Positions 1-7,244 of a stretch of DNA of 31,796 bases are shown here, in pieces. The notes beneath the pieces were generated by a model, which did not search any database, was not told the DNA's origin, and saw nothing but the letters and a program-made list of their open reading frames with translations. The position numbers and the translations under genes are program-made. Position 1 is the stretch's first letter, and the number at the start of each line of letters is the position of its first letter. The stretch covers positions 1 through 31,796 of the forward strand of contig CAZEFW010000106.1 of NCBI GenBank assembly GCA_964511535.1. Reading direction: 5' to 3'. The stretch is from CAZCFB01 sp964511535 (GTDB lineage: Bacteria; Myxococcota_A; Polyangia; GCA-2747355; CAZCFB01).

Positions 1-82
1 GTCTCAAGTCTCAAGTCTCAAGTCTCAAGTCTCAAGTCTCAAGTCTCAAGTCTCAAGCCTCAGGTCTCAAGTCTCAAGTCTT
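1..82. repeat. Heptanucleotide tandem array (unit GTCTCAA)
   Basis: The unit GTCTCAA is repeated eight times without change, then follows one variant unit (GCCTCAG), two more perfect units and a partial one. The array begins at the window edge, so its true length is unknown. Its right end overlaps the 3' end of the mscS-like gene: the TGA stop of that gene, read on the minus strand, lies inside a repeat unit. The period of seven is not a multiple of three, which argues against a coding role. It resembles the short tandemly repeated heptamers described in several bacterial genomes. Confidence 0.9.
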
Positions 83-1189
83 CTCGGTTTTCAGAGGTGT
101 CATTGGACTGGCCGTGCTCCCCGGCATCTCCTTGATGTACACGTCCCGCTTCGGGTAGGGGATCTCGATGCCGGCCTCGCGCAGGGCGTTGTAGACCCGG
201 GTGTTGAGCCTGTGCAGCACGCGGCCGCGCAGCTCCGGCTTGTCGACCCACGCCATCAGCTCATGCTCCAGCCCTGCTTCGCCGAACCGGCGGAAGCGCA
301 CCCGCGGCAGGTGTCTGGGGTCATCGCAGACCTGCTCCCAGCCAATGACGGTGCTCATGAGCACCTCCTTGACCTGCTCCAGGTCGCTGCCATAGGCCAC
401 GCTCACCTTGACCCGGATCCGCTCCTTTTCATGCGGGCCGCCCGACTCGTTGACGATCTTCGAGTTGGCGATGACCGCGTTGGGGACCGTGATCTCGATG
501 TCATCCCGGGTCTGGATGCGCGTGGAGCGAAAGCCGATGGCCGTGACCTCGCCGCGCAGGCCGGTGCCGAGCACGATGTAGTCGCCCAGCTTGTACGGCG
601 CGTCGGCCAGGATGAAGAAGCCCGCGAACAGGTTGGCCAGGGTGTCCTTGGCCGCGAAGCCCACCGCGATGCCGACGATACCGGCCGAGGCGAGCCACCC
701 GGTGACGTCCACGTCCCACGCCAGGAAGGCGAAGTAGATCGCGCCGCCCACCACCACCGTCTTGATCAAGATCTCGAACAGCGGCAGGGTGCGCGGCTGG
801 ATGAAAGCGATGCGCTCCTCGAACTGGGCCACCGTCTTGAGGATGATGGAGCCCATCTTCAGCGCGGCCCCGCTCCAGATCAGCACCATGATGGTCTTGA
901 GCACGCCCGAGATCAGAAAGCTGCTGCTCTCGCGCAGGGGGAACCCCTCCACCGACCAGGCGAAGCCCACCACCACCAGGGTGATGAACAGCGGCCGGTG
1001 CAGCGCCGCCACGATCTGGTCGTCGAGGTCGGTCTTGGTCTTGCGCGTGAGGAACAGGACCCAGCGCAGAAAGACCTTGTTGACCATCAGCGACAGCACC
1101 AGAACCGAGCCCATGATGATGCCTGCCCGGCTCACCGGGTCCTTCAGTAGCTCCAAAAAGTACTGCTTGAGCTCCACGGCGACATCCAT
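74..1189 (-). CDS. MscS-family small-conductance mechanosensitive ion channel
   Basis: A 371-residue inner-membrane channel of the MscS family, expected to open under membrane tension and release solutes on hypo-osmotic shock. Hydrophobic segments lie at about 22-38, 66-82, 92-112 and 136-156. The pore-lining helix follows at about 166-196, with the family's Gly/Ala-rich pattern (GIVGIAVGFAAKDTLANLFAG). After it comes the beta domain (GDYIVLG, then ITVPNAVIANSKIVN), which is the hallmark of MscS, and a C-terminal alpha/beta cytoplasmic domain. The length is slightly above E. coli MscS because of extra N-terminal helices. The gene is divergent from the DtxR-type regulator. The start at 1189 is the first Met before the hydrophobic segments. 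The last codons and the stop run into the heptamer array, so the extreme C-terminus may vary between strains. Family assignment is secure; ion selectivity cannot be read. Confidence 0.93.
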   Translation of the reverse strand: MDVAVELKQYFLELLKDPVSRAGIIMGSVLVLSLMVNKVFLRWVLFLTRKTKTDLDDQIVAALHRPLFITLVVVGFAWSVEGFPLRESSSFLISGVLKTIMVLIWSGAALKMGSIILKTVAQFEERIAFIQPRTLPLFEILIKTVVVGGAIYFAFLAWDVDVTGWLASAGIVGIAVGFAAKDTLANLFAGFFILADAPYKLGDYIVLGTGLRGEVTAIGFRSTRIQTRDDIEITVPNAVIANSKIVNESGGPHEKERIRVKVSVAYGSDLEQVKEVLMSTVIGWEQVCDDPRHLPRVRFRRFGEAGLEHELMAWVDKPELRGRVLHRLNTRVYNALREAGIEIPYPKRDVYIKEMPGSTASPMTPLKTEKT

Positions 1190-1269
1190 CTCGGGTCAAC
1201 CTCCAGCCAGGGGGCCCTGTTCAGAACCCCGTTTGATCTAATGAAAAACACAGTAGTCGAAGCTTTCTA

Positions 1270-1297
1270 TTGACGGCAATAGGCGAACGATCATATT
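1270..1297 (+). promoter_or_regulatory. Possible sigma-70 promoter of the dtxR-like gene
   Basis: TTGACG at 1270-1275 is followed after 16 bases by CATATT at 1292-1297 in an AT-rich patch within the divergent mscS/dtxR spacer. The predicted transcript would have a leader of about 20 bases. No DtxR-type operator palindrome was recognised nearby. This is a motif match only. Confidence 0.4.
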
Positions 1298-1325
1298 TAG
1301 CTCTGGCTACCAGTGTGAGTCCATC

Positions 1326-2039
1326 ATGCCAACAGTTGGTTCAATTTCAGAAAGTCTTGAAGATTACCTGAAGATCATCTTTCAGCTGGAGCGTGAACGT
1401 CGCGTCGCCCGGGTGAAGGATATAGCCGCTCGCAAGGGCGTGCGCATGGCCAGCGTCACCGGCGCGTTACGGCGCATGTCCCGGGAGGGGCTGGTCAACT
1501 ACGGGGCCCGCGAGTTCGTGGAGCTGACCGAGGGGGGCGCCGAGCTCGCGCGAAAGATCTTGCAGCGCGACGAGTTTCTGCGCCAGTTCCTCACCTCCAC
1601 CCTCGGCTTGAACCAGGAGATCGCCGAAAAGGACGCCTGCGCCCTGGAGCATCACCTCAGCCCGGAGACCCTGGCACGCCTGGTGGCGCTCTATCAGTTC
1701 ATGCGCACCTACGGCCACAGCCAGTCGCTGTCCGATTTCCTGGAGGACGGCACCACGGTCCCCTGCGAGGAGTGCCCCAACTCCGAGGACGAGGCTGGAC
1801 CCGTTGACGGCATGACCCAGCTGTCTGGCCTGGAGCCGGGCAGCGCGGGCAAGGTGGCCTGGCTCGACGGCGACGCCGGCTACCGGCTGGAGCTGGTGGA
1901 GAAGGGGCTGCTGCCGCGGGTTCGGGTCACCATGGAGTCGCACCACGACGGCAACGTGCGCGTGCGCATCAAGGGGTCGGCTGTGCGGCTGAGCGAGGAA
2001 GAGGCGCAGGCCGTGCACATCGTGCCCGAGGCCTCCTGA
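1326..2039 (+). CDS. DtxR/MntR-family metal-dependent transcriptional regulator
   Basis: A 237-residue regulator expected to bind Fe(II) or Mn(II) and repress metal-uptake genes. The order is a winged helix (about 8-75), a dimerisation and metal-binding domain (about 76-140) and a C-terminal FeoA/SH3-like domain (about 160-235). The primary metal-site residues of the family are visible: D13 in the EDYL motif, then C105, E108 and H109 in DACALEHH. By hand alignment the ancillary site of DtxR (His79, Glu83, His98) is changed to D82, R86 and E101. A CxxC pair (C147, C150, in PCEECPNS) sits between the second and third domains and is not a family constant that I know of. It diverges from the mscS-like gene and converges with the hydrolase gene, with only 8 bases between stops. 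A weak GTGAG precedes the ATG. Whether it senses iron or manganese cannot be decided here. Confidence 0.9.
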   Translation: MPTVGSISESLEDYLKIIFQLERERRVARVKDIAARKGVRMASVTGALRRMSREGLVNYGAREFVELTEGGAELARKILQRDEFLRQFLTSTLGLNQEIAEKDACALEHHLSPETLARLVALYQFMRTYGHSQSLSDFLEDGTTVPCEECPNSEDEAGPVDGMTQLSGLEPGSAGKVAWLDGDAGYRLELVEKGLLPRVRVTMESHHDGNVRVRIKGSAVRLSEEEAQAVHIVPEAS

Positions 2040-2047
2040 GCCCCAGA

Positions 2048-2836
2048 TCAACGCTCCCCTGGCGGGTCTCCGCCGCTGAAGAACCGTTCAAACCACAGCC
2101 CGAGCAGGTCAGCCGCCAGGCGCGCGTCGCGCCTGCGCGACAGCAGATGGTCCGCGCCGGGCAGCGGCTCGAAGCCCTTGGGCTGGGGGGCGGCCGCGAA
2201 GATCTGCTCACTGGCCGCGAGCGGCACCGTGTCGTCGCGGGTGCCATGCAGCAGCAAGATGGGGCAGCGCAGCCGGGCCACAAGGGCGGGCAGCCCCGGC
2301 TGGTCCAGCGAGGCGACGAACTCCCTCGTGATGGAAAAGGGGCGTCCGCCCACGGTCACCTGCGCCGAGCCTTGCTGCCGCACCAGGTCTGCCACGTTGG
2401 GACCGAGCTTGTGGGGCAGGTCGGACGGGTCCAGGGGCGAGGCGATGAGGGCCAGGGCGCCCACCGCAGGGAGCTGACTGGCGGCGAGCAGCGCGGCGGT
2501 GCCGCCGAGGCTGTGGCCCAGCAGGCCCAGGGGCAGCGGGCCGAGGCGAGTCTCGAGGGCCTCGGCGGCCAGGGCCAGGTCGCTCACGTCGCTGCCGAGG
2601 GTGGTCTCGGCGAAGTCGCCCTCGCTCTGGCCGATGCCGGTGAAGTCGAAGCGCAGCAGGGCGAAGTCGAGCTCGCTCAGCCTGCGGGCCACGGTTCGCA
2701 CCAGGTGCAGATCCTTGGAACAGGTGAAGCAGTGGGCGAAGACGAGGGCCGCGCGGGGGGGCGTTTCGGGCAGGTGGAGCCACCCCGCGAGACGGTGGCC
2801 CCGGGCGCCAGTGAAGTTAAGGGCGGTCATGGTCAT
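2048..2836 (-). CDS. Alpha/beta hydrolase, related to the hydrolase half of hydrolase-OsmC fusions
   Basis: A 262-residue serine hydrolase. The nucleophile elbow is GHSLGG (Ser109), the acid is in HGTRDDTVP (Asp201 or Asp202) and the His is in GADHLL (His230). Near the N-terminus the segment FAHCFTCSKDL, then LRFDFTGIGQSEGDF, closely matches what I recall of bifunctional alpha/beta hydrolase/OsmC proteins. Here the protein stops after the hydrolase fold with no OsmC domain. No signal peptide is visible, so it is probably cytoplasmic. Substrate unknown. The reading frame stays open far upstream into the opposite-strand ompA gene, but that part is a Gly-rich shadow. The start is therefore set at the ATG at 2836, with 2830 as the alternative; neither has a clear ribosome-binding site. 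Confidence 0.85.
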   Translation of the reverse strand: MTMTALNFTGARGHRLAGWLHLPETPPRAALVFAHCFTCSKDLHLVRTVARRLSELDFALLRFDFTGIGQSEGDFAETTLGSDVSDLALAAEALETRLGPLPLGLLGHSLGGTAALLAASQLPAVGALALIASPLDPSDLPHKLGPNVADLVRQQGSAQVTVGGRPFSITREFVASLDQPGLPALVARLRCPILLLHGTRDDTVPLAASEQIFAAAPQPKGFEPLPGADHLLSRRRDARLAADLLGLWFERFFSGGDPPGER

Positions 2837-2872
2837 GATCAGACAATGTAAAACATGCCGAGGATCAGATAA
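2837..2872. promoter_or_regulatory. Direct repeat GATCAGAYAA in the hydrolase/ompA divergent spacer
   Basis: GATCAGACAA (2837-2846) and GATCAGATAA (2863-2872) are near-identical decamers with starts 26 bases apart. They fill most of the 45-base gap between the divergent hydrolase and OmpA-like genes. This fits a binding site for a shared regulator, but chance is possible and no regulator is known. Confidence 0.3.
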
Positions 2873-2881
2873 ACTGAACCC

Positions 2882-3769
2882 ATGCCGCTGACCAAGACCA
2901 CGAGCCTGGCCGGGATGCTGTTCCTCCTGGCGCTGGGCGCCGGCGACATCGCCCTGATCAACGGCGTGCTGGTGCCTGACTACCTCGCGGACCAGGCCGG
3001 GGGCGCGGCCAGGCCTGCGCCCACGAAGCCGAAGCCCGCTCCCGCTCCCGAGCCCGCGGCCGCCAAGCCGCAACCGGCCACTGCGCCCGGGGCCACCGCC
3101 GAACCCGCTCCCGGCTCTGAACCCGCTCCCGCCCCCGAGCCCGGCACCGAACCCGCTCCCGCCTCCGAGCCCGGCTCCGAACCCGCTCCCGATCCCGAGC
3201 CCGGCACCGGTCCCGCTCCCGAACCCGAACCCGCTCCCGCTCCCGCTCCCGATCCCGCGGCCAAACCCGAGCCCGCTCCCAAACCCGATCCCGCGGCCAA
3301 ACCCGCTCCCGAACCCGATCCCGCGGCCAAACCCGAGCCCGCGGCCGCGCCTGTCAAACCCACGCCCGCCCCCGCGCCGATGGTGTCCATACCCATTGAT
3401 AGATCCAAAGGTGAGATGCTGATCCGCGTGGGCTCGGTGCAGTTCATCAACAATTCGGCCGGGCTGCCGCGCCCCATCCCCCCGCTGCTGGGCCGCGTGG
3501 CCCGGCTGATGATCAAGAAACCGAACCTGCGGGTGTTGGTCCATGGCCACGCTGACGAGCGCGGCAACGAAGACCGCAACATGGCGCTCAGCCTGGACCG
3601 CGCCAACCGGGTGGCCAAGTACCTGGTCTCCTGGCGCATCAGCGCCAGGCGCATCACCGTGCGCGGGTTCGGCTCATCGGAGTCCGTCGACAGCGGAAAG
3701 ACCGAGGGCGCCCTGGCCAAAAACCGCCGGGTGGAGATCATCTGGGTCAAGAGCGACGCAGGCCGCTAA
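2882..3769 (+). CDS. OmpA-family (Pal-like) peptidoglycan-binding protein with long Pro/Ala/Glu linker
   Basis: A 295-residue envelope protein. Residues about 9-35 are hydrophobic and act as a signal peptide or uncleaved anchor. Residues about 40-165 are a low-complexity linker of Pro-Ala-Pro with Glu, Lys or Asp. The last 120 residues are an OmpA C-terminal domain: a strand ending in VQFINNSAGLP, then VHGHADERGN, LSLDRANRVAKYL and NRRVEI, which carry the Asp and Arg that hold diaminopimelate in this family. The likely role is to tie the envelope to the cell wall, the linker spanning the periplasm. No lipobox Cys is visible, so it differs from true Pal. The start at 2882 lacks an evident ribosome-binding site. 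It converges with the SppA-barrel gene, with the palindrome at 3795-3837 between them. Confidence 0.88.
   Translation: MPLTKTTSLAGMLFLLALGAGDIALINGVLVPDYLADQAGGAARPAPTKPKPAPAPEPAAAKPQPATAPGATAEPAPGSEPAPAPEPGTEPAPASEPGSEPAPDPEPGTGPAPEPEPAPAPAPDPAAKPEPAPKPDPAAKPAPEPDPAAKPEPAAAPVKPTPAPAPMVSIPIDRSKGEMLIRVGSVQFINNSAGLPRPIPPLLGRVARLMIKKPNLRVLVHGHADERGNEDRNMALSLDRANRVAKYLVSWRISARRITVRGFGSSESVDSGKTEGALAKNRRVEIIWVKSDAGR
3033..3367 (+). repeat. Coding hexanucleotide-type repeat tract (Pro/Ala/Glu/Lys linker of the OmpA-like protein)
   Basis: Imperfect repeats built on CCCGCTCCCGA, with the insertion CCCGCGGCCAAA, encode the Pro-Ala-rich linker. The units keep the reading frame, so length change by slippage would lengthen or shorten the periplasmic tether without breaking the gene. 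Confidence 0.75.
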
Positions 3770-3794
3770 AGAGACGCCGCACACTTCGCCTATT

Positions 3795-3837
3795 AAAATG
3801 TCAAGTGGGGGGGTCTGACCCCCCTACTTGACATTTT
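3795..3837. repeat. Palindromic intergenic element, copy 1; possible bidirectional terminator
   Basis: A 43-base palindrome. The 12-base arms AAAATGTCAAGT (3795-3806) and ACTTGACATTTT (3826-3837) are perfect inverted copies, and the inner part is G7-TCTGA-C6. With the flanking A and T runs it would fold into a long stem followed by U residues in either direction, between the convergent ompA-like and SppA-type genes. Related copies lie at 14023-14065 and 14069-14110. The form recalls REP-type palindromes, but no REP-associated transposase is in the window. Confidence 0.85.
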
Positions 3838-3900
3838 TCCTTGAGCAGCTGCGGCGCGGCAATCGTTTCGTCGTTTTGTCATTGGCGCCTGCAGGGCGCG

Positions 3901-6444
3901 TCAGGGCAAGATCAGCTCTTCCGGCATCCGGGCCAGCGGCTCTCCGCTGCTGGCCCGCAGCAGCACGCCGGGCAGCTTGCGGAGCAGGTCGAGGGCCTGC
4001 CGCGGGATCAGCTCGCTGACCGGTGAAGCCTTCAGCCCGATGGCGCCCAGCGCCCGGTCCAGCAGCCCCATGCTCTTGCGCGGCAGGATGAAGGTGTGCA
4101 GCGGCCGGTCAGTGGAGATCCCCGCCATGCTGCGCACCTCCTGCAGGGCGTCCTCGATGCCGCCCTCGGCGTCGGCCAGGCCGTTTTGCAGCGCCTGGCG
4201 TCCAGTCCACACCCGACCGCGGGCCAGCTCGTGCACCCGGTCCTGGGTCCAGCCCGCCCGCCCCGCGGCCACCGCCGCCAGAAACTGGCGATAGTAATAC
4301 TGCAGGCGGTCGAGGATCGCCTTGCGCTCCTCGGCCGTGTAGGGCCGGGTGTAGCTGTCCATGAGCGCGCGCTTGCCCCGCGCTTCACCGTCCACGGTCA
4401 CCCCCAGGGTCTTCATCAGCCCGCTCAGATCGAACTTGCCGGTGAAGATACCGATGGAGCCGGTGATGGTGGCCGGCTGCGCCAGGATCCTGGCCCCGCC
4501 GGCTGCGACGTAATAGCCGCCCGAGGCCGCCATGTCCCCCATGGAGACCACCACCGGCTTGGACTCGGCCAGCCGGCGCACCTCCCGCCACATGTGGCGG
4601 CTGGCCAGGGCCGAACCGCCGGGGCTGTTGACCCGCACCACGACCCCGCGCACCCGGGGCTCGGCCCGCGCCCACTGCAGGGCGGCGATGATGGTGCGGT
4701 CCCCCACCAGGTTGAGGTCCAGCAGCGGCACCCGCTGGCTCTTGCCCGAGACGATGTCCCCCTCCAGCAGAATCACGGCGATGCCGTCGCCCACCTTCCA
4801 CCGGTCGGGGCTTCGCTTGAGCGTATCGGCCCGCACCACCACGCAGTCGCAGACCTCCTTGAGGGCCTGGTCCAGCTCCGAGGGCGGGACCAGCTCATCC
4901 ACCAGGCCCTCGGTCATGGCCAGCGGCGGCGTGAAGGGGCCCCGGTCCAGGATCTCGGTCACCTGCTTGGCTGTCTTTTTGCGGTCCGCCGCCAGGTCAG
5001 TGGTGAACTGGCCCATCAGGTCGTCGATGATGGCCCGGCGCACCTGCCGCGCCGCGGGTGACGCGGCCGCGCGCGTGTACTGCTCCGGCGCGCTCTTGAA
5101 CTCTGCGATCTTGACGAACTGGGGCGAGGCGCCCACCCGGTCGAGCAATCCCCGGAAGTACAGCGAGCGCAGGCTGAGCCCCTGCACCCGGATCCCGCCG
5201 GCCGGATCCAGCAGCACATGGCTGGCCGCGGCGGCCAGGTAATATTCGCGCACGCCGGCGGCGGACATGTACGCCACGGTCTTCTTTCCCTTCGCCGTCA
5301 GGCGCTTGATCCAGCGCCGCAGCTCCTGCACGCCGCTCCAGCCCATGGACAGGTCGTCCACCTTGAGCAGCAGGCCTGCCATGTCGTCGCGCCGCTCCAC
5401 CTCGCCCAGCAGGCCCACCAGCTTGACCAGGGCGCGGTCCCCCTTGACCTTGGACAGGTCCACCAGCAGCAGCCGGCGGTCGAGGTTGAACAGCGGCCGG
5501 CTGCGGCTGCCCTGCACGCTCACCGTGGCGCCCACGCCCTGGTAGGCCGAGGTGGCCGCGCTGTTGCTCAACGGGCCCGTCCCCCGGGAGTCCATGGGCC
5601 GCACCAGGGTGGTGGAGACCGCGAAGCCGAGCCGCTCCCAGCGCAGGCCCACGCCCACCGTCGCGCGGAAATCCCAGTCTTTGTCACCGTTGCGGTTGAA
5701 GTCGCGGTTGAGCGCCTCCACCTCGGCGAACAGGGACAGGCCCGCCAGCGGCTCGCCGGCCAGCCGCAGGCGCGGGTCGAGCTCCAGGCGGCGCTCGCCC
5801 AGGCGCACGCCCACGCCGATCTCCAGGCGGTCGTTGCGCAGGGGCCTCGCGGAGAGCTCGAGGTCGTATCGCCGCTGCAGCGGCACGCCGCCGTATTTTG
5901 GGGTGGTCAGGTCATGAACGACCAGGGCCGCCCCGGCCCACTCGAAGGGATGGAACCAGAGCCCCAGGTCCACTGTGGCGAGGCCGTCCAGGTCGGGATC
6001 GTCGTCGCTGATGAAGGTGCTTACGCTGGCACCCAGGCCCACCTTGTCGCGATAGCGCGCCGCCAGCGCGAAGCTCAGCTGGACGCTGTCGGCGTAGCCG
6101 GTGGCCTCGCTGGGCCGGAGCCAGGACAGGCCCACGCCTGCGGCGATGTAGGGCAGCAGGGGCAGCGGCGAGCCGAACATCAGGGCGTCGCCCCCGCCGG
6201 CCAGGCGGCCCTCGCGGCTGATCTCGGCGTGGTGCAGCACGGCGCTCCAGGAGGGCAGCAGGGCCAGGCCAGCGGGGTTGATCTGTACGGCGGTGGCGTC
6301 GGCCACTCCGGCCACGGTGGGCGCGGGCAGGCGCACCCCCTGGGTGGGCGACTCGCCGGATAGCGGGGTGACCGGGACCTGGGCCGCCGCGGCCCGCGGC
6401 AGGGCCAGCAGCAGGATGATCAGCAAGGATCGTGGCGCTGTCAT
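3901..6444 (-). CDS. SppA-type S49 serine protease fused to an N-terminal predicted outer-membrane beta-barrel domain
   Basis: An 847-residue secreted protein. A signal peptide (hydrophobic 6-15, then PRAAAAQ) is followed at about 45-315 by alternating hydrophobic strands with Asn/Gly turns, typical of a barrel of the PorV/FadL-like kind (NPAGL near residue 56). Two tandem S49 domains follow, at about 325-530 and 555-760. The general-base Lys of SppA is visible as K450 in AEFKSAPEQYTR, and the nucleophile as S641 in DMAASGGYYVAA; TGSIGIFTGKF follows as in the family. The catalytic half thus looks intact. SppA proteins of E. coli are anchored by one inner-membrane helix; here the protease would hang on the outer membrane, which is inference. 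The start at 6444 is chosen because the signal peptide begins there; upstream the frame runs into the scaffold gap and is a shadow. Confidence 0.88.
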   Translation of the reverse strand: MTAPRSLLIILLLALPRAAAAQVPVTPLSGESPTQGVRLPAPTVAGVADATAVQINPAGLALLPSWSAVLHHAEISREGRLAGGGDALMFGSPLPLLPYIAAGVGLSWLRPSEATGYADSVQLSFALAARYRDKVGLGASVSTFISDDDPDLDGLATVDLGLWFHPFEWAGAALVVHDLTTPKYGGVPLQRRYDLELSARPLRNDRLEIGVGVRLGERRLELDPRLRLAGEPLAGLSLFAEVEALNRDFNRNGDKDWDFRATVGVGLRWERLGFAVSTTLVRPMDSRGTGPLSNSAATSAYQGVGATVSVQGSRSRPLFNLDRRLLLVDLSKVKGDRALVKLVGLLGEVERRDDMAGLLLKVDDLSMGWSGVQELRRWIKRLTAKGKKTVAYMSAAGVREYYLAAAASHVLLDPAGGIRVQGLSLRSLYFRGLLDRVGASPQFVKIAEFKSAPEQYTRAAASPAARQVRRAIIDDLMGQFTTDLAADRKKTAKQVTEILDRGPFTPPLAMTEGLVDELVPPSELDQALKEVCDCVVVRADTLKRSPDRWKVGDGIAVILLEGDIVSGKSQRVPLLDLNLVGDRTIIAALQWARAEPRVRGVVVRVNSPGGSALASRHMWREVRRLAESKPVVVSMGDMAASGGYYVAAGGARILAQPATITGSIGIFTGKFDLSGLMKTLGVTVDGEARGKRALMDSYTRPYTAEERKAILDRLQYYYRQFLAAVAAGRAGWTQDRVHELARGRVWTGRQALQNGLADAEGGIEDALQEVRSMAGISTDRPLHTFILPRKSMGLLDRALGAIGLKASPVSELIPRQALDLLRKLPGVLLRASSGEPLARMPEELILP

Positions 6445-6540
6445 GGGCTTGAGTCTACAGTAGGGGGCGCGCCACGTCCCACAGGGAATACCGGGACCCG
6501 GGGGGCCGCGAGGCCACCGCTCGATCCCGAGGAGAGACCG

Positions 6541-7144
6541 ATGAGAGGCAGACGCCGCCCCGGACCAGATACCACCCCCGCGAGCTTCTTCGAGCGCTGG
6601 CTGCCTGCCGAGATCGAGCGGCTGGGCGGCGGCGCCGGGGGCATGGCCGAGATGGTGGTGCGCGTGCTGCTCGAGGGGGACGGCGGCGGGGGGTGGGACC
6701 TGGTGGTCCAGGGTGGTCAGCTGCAGGCCGGGCCAACAGACGCGGAGCGTCAGCCCGGGGTGATGCTCGAGATGTCGGTGCAGGACTGGCGGGCCATGGT
6801 GGTGGGTGAGCCCGGGCCGGTGGACATGGCGCCGCCCACGGCATCGCCCACTGACCTGCTGTTCCTGGACGCCGCGTCCCAGGACATGCTCGGCGCGGTG
6901 AGCGGCACCTTCCGCTTCGAGGTGCGGCAGTACAACGGGCGCACCTGGCAGCTGTGGGCCACCTTCGGCGCTGGCCAGCGCCAGGATCCACCCGACGCGG
7001 TCATCGCCACCGACGCGGCGACCTACGGCGCGATCCTGGCCCGGGAGCTGTCGCCGCCCGAGGCGTACATCGACCAGCGGATCACCCTCGAGGGGGACAT
7101 GGCCGCGGGCATGCAGGTGGGCCTGGCGCTGATGCCGAAGTTCT
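6541..7144 (+). CDS. SCP2-like sterol-carrier domain protein, 3' end lost in the scaffold gap
   Basis: About 201 residues are visible before the N run. The part from about residue 40 reads like an SCP2 (sterol carrier protein 2) fold: WDLVVQGGQLQ, then GVMLEMSVQDWRAMVVG, and a C-terminal stretch ending LEGDMAAGMQVGLALMPKF. This matches the usual pattern in which a ligand-cavity strand is followed by 'G(D/N)(M/P)...L..LF'. Such domains bind lipids or acyl-CoAs, often with acyl-CoA enzymes, though this one is somewhat longer than a lone SCP2 domain. GAGGAGAG lies 4-5 bases before the ATG. The gene is divergent from the SppA-barrel gene. The end of the gene is missing because of assembly, not biology. 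Family assignment is moderate. Confidence 0.65.
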
Positions 7145-7244
7145 NNNNNNNNNNNNNNNNNNNNNNNNNNNNNNNNNNNNNNNNNNNNNNNNNNNNNNNN
7201 NNNNNNNNNNNNNNNNNNNNNNNNNNNNNNNNNNNNNNNNNNNN
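7145..7244. other. Scaffold gap (100 N)
   Basis: Exactly 100 undetermined bases, the standard placeholder for a gap of unknown size. The SCP2-like gene runs into it from the left and the dehydrogenase starts inside it on the right. The true distance, order and even contiguity of the two sides rest on scaffolding only. Confidence 0.98.

Noticed and set aside
1..82. CRISPR-like array
   Set aside because: The units are 7 bases and contiguous, with no spacers; no cas genes are in the window.
2837..3550. Upstream extension of the hydrolase frame on the minus strand
   Set aside because: It is a Gly/Ser/Arg-rich antisense image of the Pro/Ala tract of the OmpA-like gene, and no start signal supports it.
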